A DNA stretch of 39,890 bases. It comes from Bacillus renqingensis (lineage in GTDB: Bacteria; Bacillota; Bacilli; Bacillales; Cytobacillaceae). Below, in pieces: positions 15,145-23,323 of this stretch. Each line of letters opens with the position of its first letter. Position 1 is the stretch's first letter. The DNA is taken from positions 1-39,890 of the forward strand of contig NZ_JADDIU010000018.1 in NCBI RefSeq assembly GCF_016464375.1. The letters are read 5' to 3'. The notes beneath the pieces are model-generated. The model was given only the letters and a program-made list of their open reading frames with translations. It made no database searches and had not been told where the DNA came from. The position numbers and the translations under genes were made by a program.

Positions 15145-16761
15145 GTGATGGAGTATGTTCGGGAGCTTGGGGATGAATTGAAGCAATTGTTGAATCCGAA
15201 TGTGCCGGAGGATGCGCGGCTGGTGCAGAAAGGGCTGATGTTATACCGGCAGGGGATGGTATCTCAGCTGCAGATTTCGGAAGCGGAGATTTCGGCGACG
15301 GTGCAGGATGTTATACCCGTGAAGACGGTGCTGGATCCGCTAATTTTGGCGTTGGGTGATTGTTCGTGTCCGAAGGAAGGTCTTGGTCTTTGCCGGCATC
15401 AGCTGGCAGTATTCTTCGCAGCCTATGCGCAGGTTGGCAGTGTAGCTGATTGGGTGACGGAGTGGCGCGAGCCTTTCCGTCAAAAACAGGCAGTGACAGC
15501 TTGGGGGCTGCAGAAGGCGAAGGATTTGGTCAAGGCGAACGGGAAGCTAAAGCCGGATTACAAACGCTGGGTAGATTCATTTGAAACAAGCTTCGATGCC
15601 TTGCTTGCGTCGAAAAACTACACAAGTCCATTTGTCGTTTCAGAGTTGTACGGGATTTATCGGCGACGGTTAAAGGTGAGTGCACCGGTGGAGCAGGAAT
15701 GGCGCCTGCTATACGAGCTGGTAGCGACAGTAGTGTCATTTCGGAAGCTTGCGCTGCTGAGTGAGCAGCTGGGTCACAGCGAGGATGTCATGCGGCGGGC
15801 ATATGGGCATTTGTTTGAAATTCTTATCGATGATGCGGATGATTTGATTGAAAATATGGGCATGCAGACGCTGCCATTTGATTTTGATGAATTTGTCATG
15901 GCGTTGAAGGAGGAAACGTTCGGGCTGTTGACGGTGGTACAAGGCTTGGAGCAGCAGCGGATTGCCTTGTACCGGTTGCTGTGGAGCGGCCTGTTTCGAA
16001 AGACCGCTTGGCGGGAGGCGGAGCTGGAAAAGGTTCGCGAGCGGTTGAAGTCGATTGCAGAGGAGGAAAATCCGCACCCGCTGATAATGGCAGCGATTCA
16101 TCTCTGTATTTTGCTTGGAGATGATGAAAAGGCACTGAAAATGATAGATTTAACCGCCGATGAAGGGATAGTACCCTATCTAATCTTTTGGATCGGAGCT
16201 TTATCGGAGCAGAAGGCCTGGCGCCGGGCCGGGCAGTTAGTCGATGTATTTGTGAAAAAATTGAAGGGATATCTTGATGGAGTTAGTGGACATCACAGCC
16301 GCGCTGGTTTTGTCAAGCGGGCATTAAGCGTGATCACACCGTATGTGGCGGAGAATAACCGGGTCGACGTGTATGAACAGGCATTGCTGTATTGTCTTCC
16401 CTATAGTTATCCGGAGTATGAATATATGCTGTTTGAACGCGGGATGTATGACCGCTGGGGTGAGCTGCAGGCAGTGGTCGGTATGGAATTTCAAGATTTG
16501 CCAAAGGACCGGGTGAAGATAGTTGAAAAAGAACAGCCGGTGGTGCTGTTAGGATTATTGCACCAAGCGGCCCAGCGCGAGATTGATCAAAAAAACCGTG
16601 CAAGCTACCGAATGGCCGTCCGGCACTTGAAGAAATTGCGGACCCTTTATAAAAAGCTGAAGCGGGTCGATGACTGGGATTACTTTCTCGAACAATTGCT
16701 GGAACGGACGAAGCGGCTGCGGGCGTTTCATGAGGAGTGCCAACGCGGGAAGTTGATATAG
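15145..16761 (+). CDS. ywqB: SWIM zinc finger protein (YwqB-like)
   Basis: 538 residues. A SWIM motif lies near residues 73-84: CSC followed by CRH nine residues later (C-x-C-x8-C-x-H), binding zinc and found in proteins that act on or with DNA. The rest is helical with no other motif that I recognise. The start is GTG at 15145 or ATG at 15148, both after GAAGGGCGG. The SNF2 helicase gene follows in the same direction after 96 bp, as ywqB and ywqA neighbour each other in Bacillus, so the two probably work together in DNA remodelling or repair. There is no terminator between them, suggesting one transcript. Confidence 0.85.
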   Translation: MMEYVRELGDELKQLLNPNVPEDARLVQKGLMLYRQGMVSQLQISEAEISATVQDVIPVKTVLDPLILALGDCSCPKEGLGLCRHQLAVFFAAYAQVGSVADWVTEWREPFRQKQAVTAWGLQKAKDLVKANGKLKPDYKRWVDSFETSFDALLASKNYTSPFVVSELYGIYRRRLKVSAPVEQEWRLLYELVATVVSFRKLALLSEQLGHSEDVMRRAYGHLFEILIDDADDLIENMGMQTLPFDFDEFVMALKEETFGLLTVVQGLEQQRIALYRLLWSGLFRKTAWREAELEKVRERLKSIAEEENPHPLIMAAIHLCILLGDDEKALKMIDLTADEGIVPYLIFWIGALSEQKAWRRAGQLVDVFVKKLKGYLDGVSGHHSRAGFVKRALSVITPYVAENNRVDVYEQALLYCLPYSYPEYEYMLFERGMYDRWGELQAVVGMEFQDLPKDRVKIVEKEQPVVLLGLLHQAAQREIDQKNRASYRMAVRHLKKLRTLYKKLKRVDDWDYFLEQLLERTKRLRAFHEECQRGKLI

Positions 16762-16857
16762 TGTTTATTAAAGTATTTCGTTTTTATTTTTTTCTAAAAC
16801 AGTAAAGGCCCAATACATATTTGTAGAAAATCCCATTCATAGGGAAAAGGAGCATGC

Positions 16858-19848
16858 ATGACGATGCTGAAGACCAGATTTTTAAAATTGCTGACAACTA
16901 CATTAGACGAAAAACACTTTCTCATTCGTGCCGAAGACGAGCACGGGGTAGAGCTTCCCACTTCCATTTGGAAAAACCTCGTATTCAGCAGCCACGAGGA
17001 AAGTTTTTTCGGGACGGTGCTTCAGGAGGACGGCAATGGTGTGGTGCTGAACGGCTGGCAGCTCGTTTCACTGTTCGCGAAGGAATCGTTCAATCATTTT
17101 ATGAGGTGGGATTGGAATGAAGAATCCGAGATTTGTCTGGCGGCTGCTCTATCGCTTTATGAGGGGATAGTAGAAAAAGACTGGCTGCCGGATTTTTCCG
17201 TTTGGGGCGAACCTGATGGCGATTTCCGCTGGAAGCTTCCAAAGCGGGTGATGGAGGAGTTTGACCCTTCCTTTTGGGAACAGGAAGTGACAAATGGTGT
17301 AACGGCTCAAGAATACATTTCTGATTTGTATAACAAAGCGCTCGATGCCTATTTGACGCGAAATACCAAAATGAAAGAATTGTTCGGGCCAAAGCTGGAG
17401 CTGTTGAAAAAGCAAAATATCTCTGGCGGGGAGCTGGCACGCTATTTTGATGAAGAAAGCTGGAACGAATGGGTCGGGATTAAAGAAAACGATACACCGT
17501 TTACCATTGGGCTCCGTCTTGATGAACCGCTGGATGGGGAAGGCGCGTGGACGCTGGATGTTTTTTTACGAGAAAAAAAGAATCCCGATAAAATTGTTGA
17601 TGCCGAAGATGCCAAACGGATTCCCGCAAAATGGCGTCCGTACCTAGACAAAGTCGACCGCGAACGGTCACGCTGGGTGCGGTTAATCCCATGGCTCGGA
17701 CAGGACGCAGCGGACGGTTCTACTGCTTCCTTAAAAACACAGCTTACTGAGGAGGAGGCGTGGTTATTTTTAACCGAGGCCAGCGAAACGCTGGTGGCGC
17801 TTGATGTCGAAATCCTTCTCCCTTCTTGGTGGCAGGCGATGAAAAATGCGAATTTGCGGGTGAAGGCGTCGCTAAAAGGGACATCGAGCCATCGGCCGTC
17901 ATTTGTCGGGCTGCAGGCGATGCTCGATTTCAACTGGCGATTTTCGATGAATGGGGTCGATTTGTCCGAGGAAGAGTTTGGTAAGCTTGTCGAGGAAAAG
18001 CGGCGGCTTGTCTATATTCGCGGGCGCTGGGTGAAGCTCGATCCGCAGTTTATTCGACAAATTCAGGATTTGATGAAACGGGCCGAAAAGGAGGGCCTGC
18101 AAGTTCGCGATTTGTTGGAACAAGAGCTAGTGGAGCCGAATGAGGACGGTGATGAGCCGGATAATCCGAAGGCGTTTGCGAGGATTCAAATTGAGCTGAA
18201 CCGGCAGTGGAAGCAGATGGTCAAGCAGCTGTCAGAGCTGAATGAAATTCCGCCGGTCACGGTTCCTTCCGGATTGAACGGTGAGCTCCGCCCCTACCAG
18301 CAGCTTGGCATGAGCTGGCTCTTGTTTTTGCGGCAGTACGGATTTGGCGCCTGCCTCGCCGACGACATGGGCCTCGGCAAAACCGTCCAGCTCATTTCGT
18401 ATTTACTGAAGGTAAAAGAAGAGAACGCGGTGGCTGGTGCTGATGAGACTGCGGCTGGCGATAAGGTTATTTCGGCTGTGCCTGGAACGGAAACAACTGA
18501 TCGCCACTTGAGCGTGGTGCCTGACACCAAGCCCCGCAGGAAGAACAAGGAGGAGGCTGCTCCGGCGGTGAAGGTTCCGACAAAGGCGGCGTTAATTATC
18601 TGTCCTACTTCCGTACTGGGGAACTGGCAGAAGGAGCTGGAGCGGTTTGCTCCGGAGATGCAGTTGTATTTACACTACGGTTCCAACCGCCTGAAAGGGG
18701 AAGCTTTTACCGAAAAGGCGCGCGAGATGGATGTGGTCCTGACTTCTTACGGCTTAAGCCATTTGGATTCTGAAGACTTCGAATCGGTTCTTTGGAGTAC
18801 GATTGCGATTGATGAGGCGCAGAATATTAAAAATGCCCAAACCAAGCAATCCCGGGCCGTTCGCAAGCTCAGGGGCCGCCACCACATTGCTTTGACGGGT
18901 ACACCGATGGAAAACCGCCTTTCCGAGCTGTGGTCGATTTTTGATTTTACCAATCACGGCTACCTTGGCAGCTTGGGGCATTTTCAGAAAAAGTTCATTA
19001 TCCCGATCGAAAAAGATGAGAAAAAGGAGAAAATCCATGAGTTACAGGCATTGATCCGCCCCTTCCTGCTGCGTCGGACGAAAAAGGATGAAGAGGTTGC
19101 GCTTAACCTTCCGGATAAACTGGAGCAAAAAGAATACTGCCCGCTGACGGTAGAGCAGGCATCGCTTTACGAGCAGTTGATTCATGACACATTTGCTCAG
19201 ATTGAACAGTTATCCGGCTTTGAGCGCAAGGGATTAATTTTACAAATGTTAAGCAGGTTGAAACAGCTTTGTAACCATCCTGCACTTTATTTAAAGGAAA
19301 AAAGTGCAGCTCGAAAGCTTCTTGAACGCTCGAATAAGTTGGAGAAACTTGTCGAGCTGGTGGAAGCGGTGCTGGATCAGGAGGAAAGCTGTCTGATTTT
19401 CACCCAATATCTCGATATGGGAGAAATGATTCGCAGTGTGCTAAAGCAAAAATTTGCGGTCGAGGTGCCTTTTTTGAATGGCAGTGTGGCGAAGTCGTCG
19501 CGGGATATGATGATTGAGCGGTTTCAAAACGGGGAATTCCCGGTGTTCCTTCTGTCGCTGAAAGCGGGCGGTACAGGATTGAACTTGACTGCCGCAAACC
19601 ATGTCATTCACTATGACCGCTGGTGGAATCCGGCGGTCGAGAACCAAGCAACCGACCGGGCCTACCGCATCGGACAGTCGCGGTTCGTGCACGTACACAA
19701 GCTCATCTGCACCGGAACATTGGAGGAAAAAATCGACACCATGCTCGAGAAAAAACAATTCCTCAACGACCAAATCATCCAAAGTGAAAACTGGATCACC
19801 GAACTATCAACAGACGAACTCAAAGATTTGGTCTATCTAGGTCACTAG
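16858..19848 (+). CDS. ywqA: SNF2/Rad54-family helicase (YwqA-like)
   Basis: 996 residues. The N-terminal half (to about 480) is the bacterial SNF2-associated region. The ATPase core starts at LRPYQQLGMSWL; Walker A is DDMGLGKT (502-509), motif Ia LIICPTSVLGNW, Walker B DEAQ (652-655) and motif III LTGTPMEN. The C-terminal helicase domain has CLIFTQY, LSLKAGGTGLNL and the final QATDRAYRIGQ motif VI. It is a DNA translocase of the Swi2/Snf2 group acting on nucleoprotein. The ATG at 16858 follows AAAGGAG. Between motifs I and Ia (about 520-580) there is a low-complexity insert rich in Ala, Glu, Val and Lys that contains a copy of a noncoding repeat (see 18516-18528). Transcription ends at the hairpin directly after the stop. 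Confidence 0.95.
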   Translation: MTMLKTRFLKLLTTTLDEKHFLIRAEDEHGVELPTSIWKNLVFSSHEESFFGTVLQEDGNGVVLNGWQLVSLFAKESFNHFMRWDWNEESEICLAAALSLYEGIVEKDWLPDFSVWGEPDGDFRWKLPKRVMEEFDPSFWEQEVTNGVTAQEYISDLYNKALDAYLTRNTKMKELFGPKLELLKKQNISGGELARYFDEESWNEWVGIKENDTPFTIGLRLDEPLDGEGAWTLDVFLREKKNPDKIVDAEDAKRIPAKWRPYLDKVDRERSRWVRLIPWLGQDAADGSTASLKTQLTEEEAWLFLTEASETLVALDVEILLPSWWQAMKNANLRVKASLKGTSSHRPSFVGLQAMLDFNWRFSMNGVDLSEEEFGKLVEEKRRLVYIRGRWVKLDPQFIRQIQDLMKRAEKEGLQVRDLLEQELVEPNEDGDEPDNPKAFARIQIELNRQWKQMVKQLSELNEIPPVTVPSGLNGELRPYQQLGMSWLLFLRQYGFGACLADDMGLGKTVQLISYLLKVKEENAVAGADETAAGDKVISAVPGTETTDRHLSVVPDTKPRRKNKEEAAPAVKVPTKAALIICPTSVLGNWQKELERFAPEMQLYLHYGSNRLKGEAFTEKAREMDVVLTSYGLSHLDSEDFESVLWSTIAIDEAQNIKNAQTKQSRAVRKLRGRHHIALTGTPMENRLSELWSIFDFTNHGYLGSLGHFQKKFIIPIEKDEKKEKIHELQALIRPFLLRRTKKDEEVALNLPDKLEQKEYCPLTVEQASLYEQLIHDTFAQIEQLSGFERKGLILQMLSRLKQLCNHPALYLKEKSAARKLLERSNKLEKLVELVEAVLDQEESCLIFTQYLDMGEMIRSVLKQKFAVEVPFLNGSVAKSSRDMMIERFQNGEFPVFLLSLKAGGTGLNLTAANHVIHYDRWWNPAVENQATDRAYRIGQSRFVHVHKLICTGTLEEKIDTMLEKKQFLNDQIIQSENWITELSTDELKDLVYLGH
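18516..18528 (+). repeat. GGTGCCTGACACC repeat element within the ywqA reading frame
   Basis: Exact copy of the half-element found in the hairpin at 19849-19891, here inside codons for VVPDTK in the helicase insert between motifs I and Ia. A related GTGCCTGGAACG lies about 35 bp upstream. It suggests that the insert arose from an intergenic repeat captured in frame. Confidence 0.6.
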
Positions 19849-19891
19849 GGTGTCAGGCACCATGTGAATTTTTCACATGGTGCCTGACACC
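19849..19891 (+). repeat. Perfect 20-bp inverted repeat, complete GTGTCAGGCACC element and likely terminator
   Basis: The left arm GGTGTCAGGCACCATGTGAA pairs perfectly with the right arm at 19872-19891 around a TTT loop. It begins the base after the ywqA stop codon. The element recurs as full, half or interrupted copies at 18516, 21545, 27653, 30514 and 34962. No T-run follows on the plus strand, so termination would rely on the very stable stem. Confidence 0.85.
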
Positions 19892-20024
19892 ACATCAAAC
19901 AGCAGGGCAACCCGTATCAAAGCGTGCCCTGCTTTTTATTTTTCCATTTGGAAACATTGTGTTAGAAGCTCTAGGTTATATGCTGCTTCGTGTGCTAATT
20001 TGCTTCTAAATGTCGGCAGTATAA

Positions 20025-20187
20025 GAGAAGCGCAAGCGCCCTGGTCAGCGGCGTATGGCCTGGAGCGCTCCAACTGAGATAAAGGAAACACGAAGAGCCG
20101 GAGGCGATTCGATGTTGACTTATCGTAGGGCGGAGAGCGAAGGACACTAGCCGCTAGGGCGCTGGAGCTAGACAATTCTCAAAGTCG
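20025..20187. repeat. Interspersed Bacillaceae-type repeat, copy B
   Basis: Begins AGAAGCGCAAGCGCCCTGG and ends CTAGGGCGCTGGAGCTAGAC followed by AATTCTCAAAGTC. GCGCCCT near the left end is the inverse of AGGGCGC near the right end. The layout (short inverted termini around about 130 bp without a gene) suggests a non-autonomous repeat. A 32-bp derivative with only the termini lies at 30532-30563, and a degenerate relative at 14832-15034. Confidence 0.7.
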
Positions 20188-20212
20188 AATGATATAAATT
20201 CTGGTACTATAA

Positions 20213-20247
20213 CAAAAAATGGAGTGCTGCAATTTAGCACTCCATTT
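20213..20247 (-). terminator. Terminator of the 3D-domain protein gene
   Basis: AATGGAGTGCT and AGCACTCCATT (20218-20228 and 20236-20246) form an 11-bp stem. On the minus strand the stem is followed by TTTTTTGTT, about 65 bp after the stop codon at 20312. A second short palindrome (AGCCTTCGAAGGCT, near 20294-20310) lies between them and has its T-run on the plus strand only. Confidence 0.75.
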
Positions 20248-20311
20248 ATCATGTAATTTGTTGTTTTGCATCCTTAAAGAGAACCCGTTAGCCTAAGCCT
20301 TCGAAGGCTTT

Positions 20312-21451
20312 TTAGTTTAGAACGATTACTTTTACTGTTTTTCGTCCCCAGCTGTAGGCGGCTTTTTTGGATGGTACGAGGACGTCAATTCTGTGTCCCT
20401 TAATGGCCCCGCCTGTGTCACCGGCAACGGCCACACCATAGCCTTCCACCCAAACCTTTTTTCCAAGCGGAATGACCCTTGGGTCGACAGCGATTAGTTT
20501 CATATTCGGATTTTTTCTTATATCGTAGCCAGCAGCAGTGATATGATAGGATTCCTCAGGACTGTAAGCTGTCGCTGTCACATACATCTCCTTACCGCTT
20601 TTCGCCGCGCTTGGTTTTGAACCGTTATTTACCCGAACTGCAGAAACATGTGCAGCGGCAGAAGGCTTCCTCTCAAATGCTTTGGCCGCAGCTTGTTCCT
20701 GCTTGATTTTTGCCTGAATGCCCTTCATTTGCGATTCAATGCCTGCCTTTTCCCGCTCGGCAAGCTCCATTTGCTTGGTAATCTGCTCGTATTTTTTTTG
20801 CATTTCGTCTAAGACTGCTTGTCTTTTCTGCATGTTTTGATTGAGCTCTTTTTGTTTTTTCGCAAGATTGCTTTGTTCTTTTTCTAAAACCTTCTCCTGA
20901 TCGTCAATTTCTTTTTTATCGTTTTCAATTTGCTGAAGGTCTTCCTTCTGCGCGGTTAAAATACTTTTATCCGCATCCAATAGAGTAGAGGCGGCACTTG
21001 CGCGCTGAATGAAATCCGTGATGCTGTCAGCTTCGAAAAATAGGTTGATCATCATATTCACTGAATCATTTTGCTGAAGCGCCACTGCCCGCTTTTTCAT
21101 GATGTCTTTACGGGCGAGGATCTTGTCCTCTAATTTCACGATTTCTTCTTTTTTCTTTTCAATCAGTTTTTGAACAGCTGCAATTTTTTTCTCCGTTGCT
21201 GCCATTTCCTTTTGATTTTTTGTTATAAAACTATATAAAGATTGTAATTGCTGCTGAATTTCCTCTATTTCTTGATTAACCGATTGCTTTTCCTGCTGCC
21301 TTTGCTCCACTATCTTTTGCTTCTGCTTTAGCTCTTGCTTGGCATCCTCCAAAGCATCCTTATTGGTTTGTGCATATGTAATCATCGTCCCCGATGCACA
21401 TAACAAGACTGTAAGTAACACGAGAATTATACGCTTTATCGCCTCTTGCAT
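20312..21451 (-). CDS. Secreted coiled-coil protein with C-terminal 3D domain
   Basis: 379 residues. A signal peptide (KRIILVLLTVLLCASGTMIT, cleavage near AYA) is followed by a long coiled coil (about 35-260) rich in Gln, Lys and Glu, like the N-terminal regions of CwlO/PcsB-type proteins. A short Ala/Ser/Lys linker leads to a 3D domain (about 290-379) with three conserved aspartates: VDPRVIPLG, VAGDTGG and HRIDVLV. 3D domains resemble the catalytic barrel of lytic transglycosylases such as MltA and occur in Bacillus wall proteins (YocH, YuiC, YabE). The coiled coil may regulate it through FtsEX-like or other envelope partners; this is inference. The ATG (21449-21451) follows AGGAGGGGGAAGTGT. 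It is a single-gene transcript. Confidence 0.9.
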   Translation of the reverse strand: MQEAIKRIILVLLTVLLCASGTMITYAQTNKDALEDAKQELKQKQKIVEQRQQEKQSVNQEIEEIQQQLQSLYSFITKNQKEMAATEKKIAAVQKLIEKKKEEIVKLEDKILARKDIMKKRAVALQQNDSVNMMINLFFEADSITDFIQRASAASTLLDADKSILTAQKEDLQQIENDKKEIDDQEKVLEKEQSNLAKKQKELNQNMQKRQAVLDEMQKKYEQITKQMELAEREKAGIESQMKGIQAKIKQEQAAAKAFERKPSAAAHVSAVRVNNGSKPSAAKSGKEMYVTATAYSPEESYHITAAGYDIRKNPNMKLIAVDPRVIPLGKKVWVEGYGVAVAGDTGGAIKGHRIDVLVPSKKAAYSWGRKTVKVIVLN

Positions 21452-21544
21452 ACACTTCCCCCTCCTTATGAATCTAGTTATAACAAAATAATATGCCAGT
21501 TATGTTACAAAAAGATTAAATGAACATCACAAATCGTTCGTTAG

Positions 21545-21561
21545 GTGGTGTCAGGCACCAC
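21545..21561. repeat. Half copy of the GTGTCAGGCACC element
   Basis: GTGGTGTCAGGCACCAC lacks the second arm found at 19849-19891. It lies upstream of the 3D gene promoter region and downstream of the gene at 21658. Confidence 0.7.
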
Positions 21562-21621
21562 AAAAAGACACGATTCCACCCCACGTGGACAATTTGGGTT
21601 TTTATTCCATATAGAAATAGT

Positions 21622-21656
21622 AAAAAAGGTTCCGGCATCTGAGCCGAAACCTTTTT
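21622..21656 (-). terminator. Terminator of the 143-residue protein gene
   Basis: AAAAAGGTTTCGGC pairs with GCCGGAACCTTTTTT on the minus strand around a 6-nt loop, with T-rich DNA on both sides. It begins 2 bp after the stop at 21658 and could also act on the plus strand. Confidence 0.8.
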
Positions 21657-21657
21657 G

Positions 21658-22089
21658 CTATTTTACTGGTTGTTCATTAGTCTTCGTCTGGGCTGTCAGT
21701 TTTTTTGCTTCAGCTAAAACTCGGATTGTCTTCCTTTTCACTAGGCTGGTTTTCCCTTTGGGCATTTGGACTAAGTAGCTTACCCGATTTCCTTCCTTTA
21801 ATAAGAGATTATGGAACACATCGAAAATTTCTTCTTCGGTCGGTTCCGTCCCTTCTTTTGCAATTAGTAATGTCTGATGGTGGTATGTAAAATAGATGTG
21901 ATGATCACAGAGGTTGAAAGCAATGTTGGCCGATCTAAGCGGAATGCTTTGATAAGGATTAGCCGCCGCTCTTGCTTTTTGGGGTGACTGATGTGAAAGT
22001 AGGATTGCGTCGTAAAAGTCTGGTTCCCTCGTAATTCTCCATTCCCGTTCTCTCAGCTTTTCACCGATAAAAATAATTGAACTCTCCAT
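21658..22089 (-). CDS. Hypothetical protein, 143 residues
   Basis: A soluble-looking protein with no signal peptide or membrane segment. It contains an NIAFNLCDHHIYFTYHHQTL stretch rich in His and aromatics, an acidic TEPTEEEIFDVFHNLL helix, and a Lys/Thr-rich tail. The ATG (22087-22089) follows AGGGGAGATTCT, and a strong terminator follows the stop, so it is very probably a real single gene. It diverges from the helix-turn-helix gene at 22293. I do not recognise the family. Confidence 0.75.
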   Translation of the reverse strand: MESSIIFIGEKLREREWRITREPDFYDAILLSHQSPQKARAAANPYQSIPLRSANIAFNLCDHHIYFTYHHQTLLIAKEGTEPTEEEIFDVFHNLLLKEGNRVSYLVQMPKGKTSLVKRKTIRVLAEAKKLTAQTKTNEQPVK

Positions 22090-22292
22090 AGAATCTCCCC
22101 TACAATTACAAAATGTTACATCATTTTCAATAATTCGATTTCATTGTCTAAATTCCTCCAAACCCGCCTCTTCGTTTTCTTTCATGTGCGCAACTTTCAC
22201 AATGAGTGACGTGCATTTTATGCACAAACAAACTCCAAGGTATTTTTTCCCGTTAAGTTAAGGACAGAAACGTTGAGACGGTGGTGAAATAG

Positions 22293-22700
22293 ATGTCAAT
22301 AGCAGAAAAATTACGCATGCTTCGTGATAAACAAAACTGGTCCCAGGAAACTCTTTCAAAGATGATCAATCTACATCGTTCAACCATAAGTCGGTATGAA
22401 ACAGGAAAAATGATTCCAGATGAGGAAACATTGCTTAAATTTGCAGAAGTATATAAGGTGGATAAAGATTTTTTTTAAAAGGATGTGGACCCACCCGACC
22501 CAAATACTAATGGACTCATCATGAGGGAAGGACCGGACGATCCTGACTTAGCGATGATTCAGCAGCTGCTTGAAAGTCATGAGGAATTGAAAAAGGCATT
22601 GATAGAACTTCATTTAATGGCGCCGAAGCGCAAAGCCTTTTATATCCATGCAATCGTAAACTTCATTAAGATAAATAACTCGCATAAAGACAAGATCTAA
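22293..22700 (+). pseudogene. XRE-family helix-turn-helix regulator split by an in-frame TAA
   Basis: Codons 1-61 encode a complete XRE/Cro-like DNA-binding domain (MSIAEKLRMLRDKQNWSQET, then INLHRSTISRYETGK as recognition helix region) ending KDFF. An in-frame TAA (22476-22478) interrupts it. The same frame continues KDVDPPDPNTNG to FIKINNSHKDKI, a C-terminal segment with the EPPDPNTNG and DDPDL character of similar Bacillus regulators, giving about 135 residues in all. No base is lost or gained, so a single substitution (for example TTA or CAA to TAA) explains it. The DNA-binding part may still be made and fold alone. The second half has no good ribosome binding site (GTG at 22485 or ATG at 22521). 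The ATG at 22293 follows GACGGTGGTGAAATAG. Confidence 0.75.
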
Positions 22701-22705
22701 CATCG

Positions 22706-22739
22706 AAGAAGCCGCTGACACGAGTCAGCGGCTTCTTTT
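22706..22739 (+). terminator. Terminator of the split regulator gene
   Basis: AAGAAGCCGCTGAC and GTCAGCGGCTTCTT form a 14-bp perfect stem around ACGA, followed by TT and more A/T. It starts 5 bp after the TAA of the second reading-frame half, supporting that both halves belong to one transcript. Confidence 0.9.
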
Positions 22740-22875
22740 AAAAAAAACAGGGGGGTTTTACTAAAAGTCTGTCCATCTGTTGGTTTTTTATACATTTTAG
22801 CTAAAAAATTTCCAATCCCTTTTATTATTGAAAAAGTTTTTTCGCAGGTTGATGAATTTTAATTCCCTTACAAAA

Positions 22876-22970
22876 GTTATCCGCGAATTTTAAGAGGTTA
22901 TCCGCGAATTCAACCCATATATCCGCGAATCTCCGCAACTTATCCGCGAAAATCAAAAGTTATCCGCGAA
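22876..22970 (+). repeat. Iteron-like array of five TATCCGCGAA direct repeats
   Basis: TATCCGCGAA starts at 22878, 22899, 22920, 22941 and 22961, i.e. spacings of 21, 21, 21 and 20 bp, close to two helical turns. Four copies are preceded by T (TTATCCGCGAA). The sequences between them are AT-rich and unrelated, although CTCCGCAA at 22931 looks like a degenerate extra site. The array sits in a noncoding gap between two convergent terminators. A similar TGTCCGCGAAAA lies near 24101. TTATCCGCG resembles a DnaA box (TTATCCACA) but is not one. Confidence 0.85.
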
Positions 22971-22983
22971 TCCAAAATCGAAA

Positions 22984-23014
22984 CAAAAAAATTCCGGCAA
23001 TGATACTGCCGGAA
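22984..23014 (-). terminator. Terminator of the ssbB operon
   Basis: TTCCGGCA (22992-22999) pairs with TGCCGGAA (23007-23014) around a 7-nt loop. On the minus strand the stem is followed by TTTTTTTG. It is about 85 bp after the stop of the coiled-coil gene at 23099. Confidence 0.85.
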
Positions 23015-23098
23015 CGCCATGGATGGGGAAACGTGCGGGGAAAGGATTGATTTTCTTTTTAATGGAAGGTAAGTTTAATGGGGAATTTAGACTCGCAC

Positions 23099-23323
23099 TC
23101 ATGAATGATTAGGAATTTTTTCACGTCGTTTGCGTGGTTGCTTAGAGAGGGTTCTGACGGGACCTCGTTCCCTGATTTCAATCTGTTGCTCCCTTATAAG
23201 CCACTCCAACTGGCTGACACGCTTTTGTAAGCTGTCGACATTTTTATGGGCTTTTCCAACCATTCTAATTAAGCTTTCCAGCAGCTGCTCCAGGTTGCTG
23301 GCATCCTTCTCATTAAAACGCAA
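23099..23323 (-). CDS. Small coiled-coil protein overlapping ssbB
   Basis: 74 residues: an acidic/amphipathic helix (NLEQLLESLIRMVGKAHKNV), heptad-like continuation DSLQKRVSQLEWLIREQQIE, then a basic tail with KQPRKRREK. The only suitable start in this frame is TTG at 23323, inside the end of ssbB (overlap 11 bp), with GAAGGAG 7 bp upstream. Translational coupling with ssbB and a shared terminator support a real gene. The basic tail could bind nucleic acid. No family recognised; it occupies the place of ywpG in B. subtilis but does not look like it to me. Confidence 0.6.
   Translation of the reverse strand: MRFNEKDASNLEQLLESLIRMVGKAHKNVDSLQKRVSQLEWLIREQQIEIRERGPVRTLSKQPRKRREKIPNHS

Noticed and set aside
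22876..22970. CRISPR array
   Set aside because: The repeats are only 10-11 bp with 10-bp spacers, far below CRISPR dimensions, and no cas genes are in the window.
22876..22970. Cluster of DnaA boxes or a plasmid-type origin
   Set aside because: The core is TTATCCGCGAA rather than TTATCCACA and no replication initiator gene is adjacent, so only the iteron-like spacing is reported.
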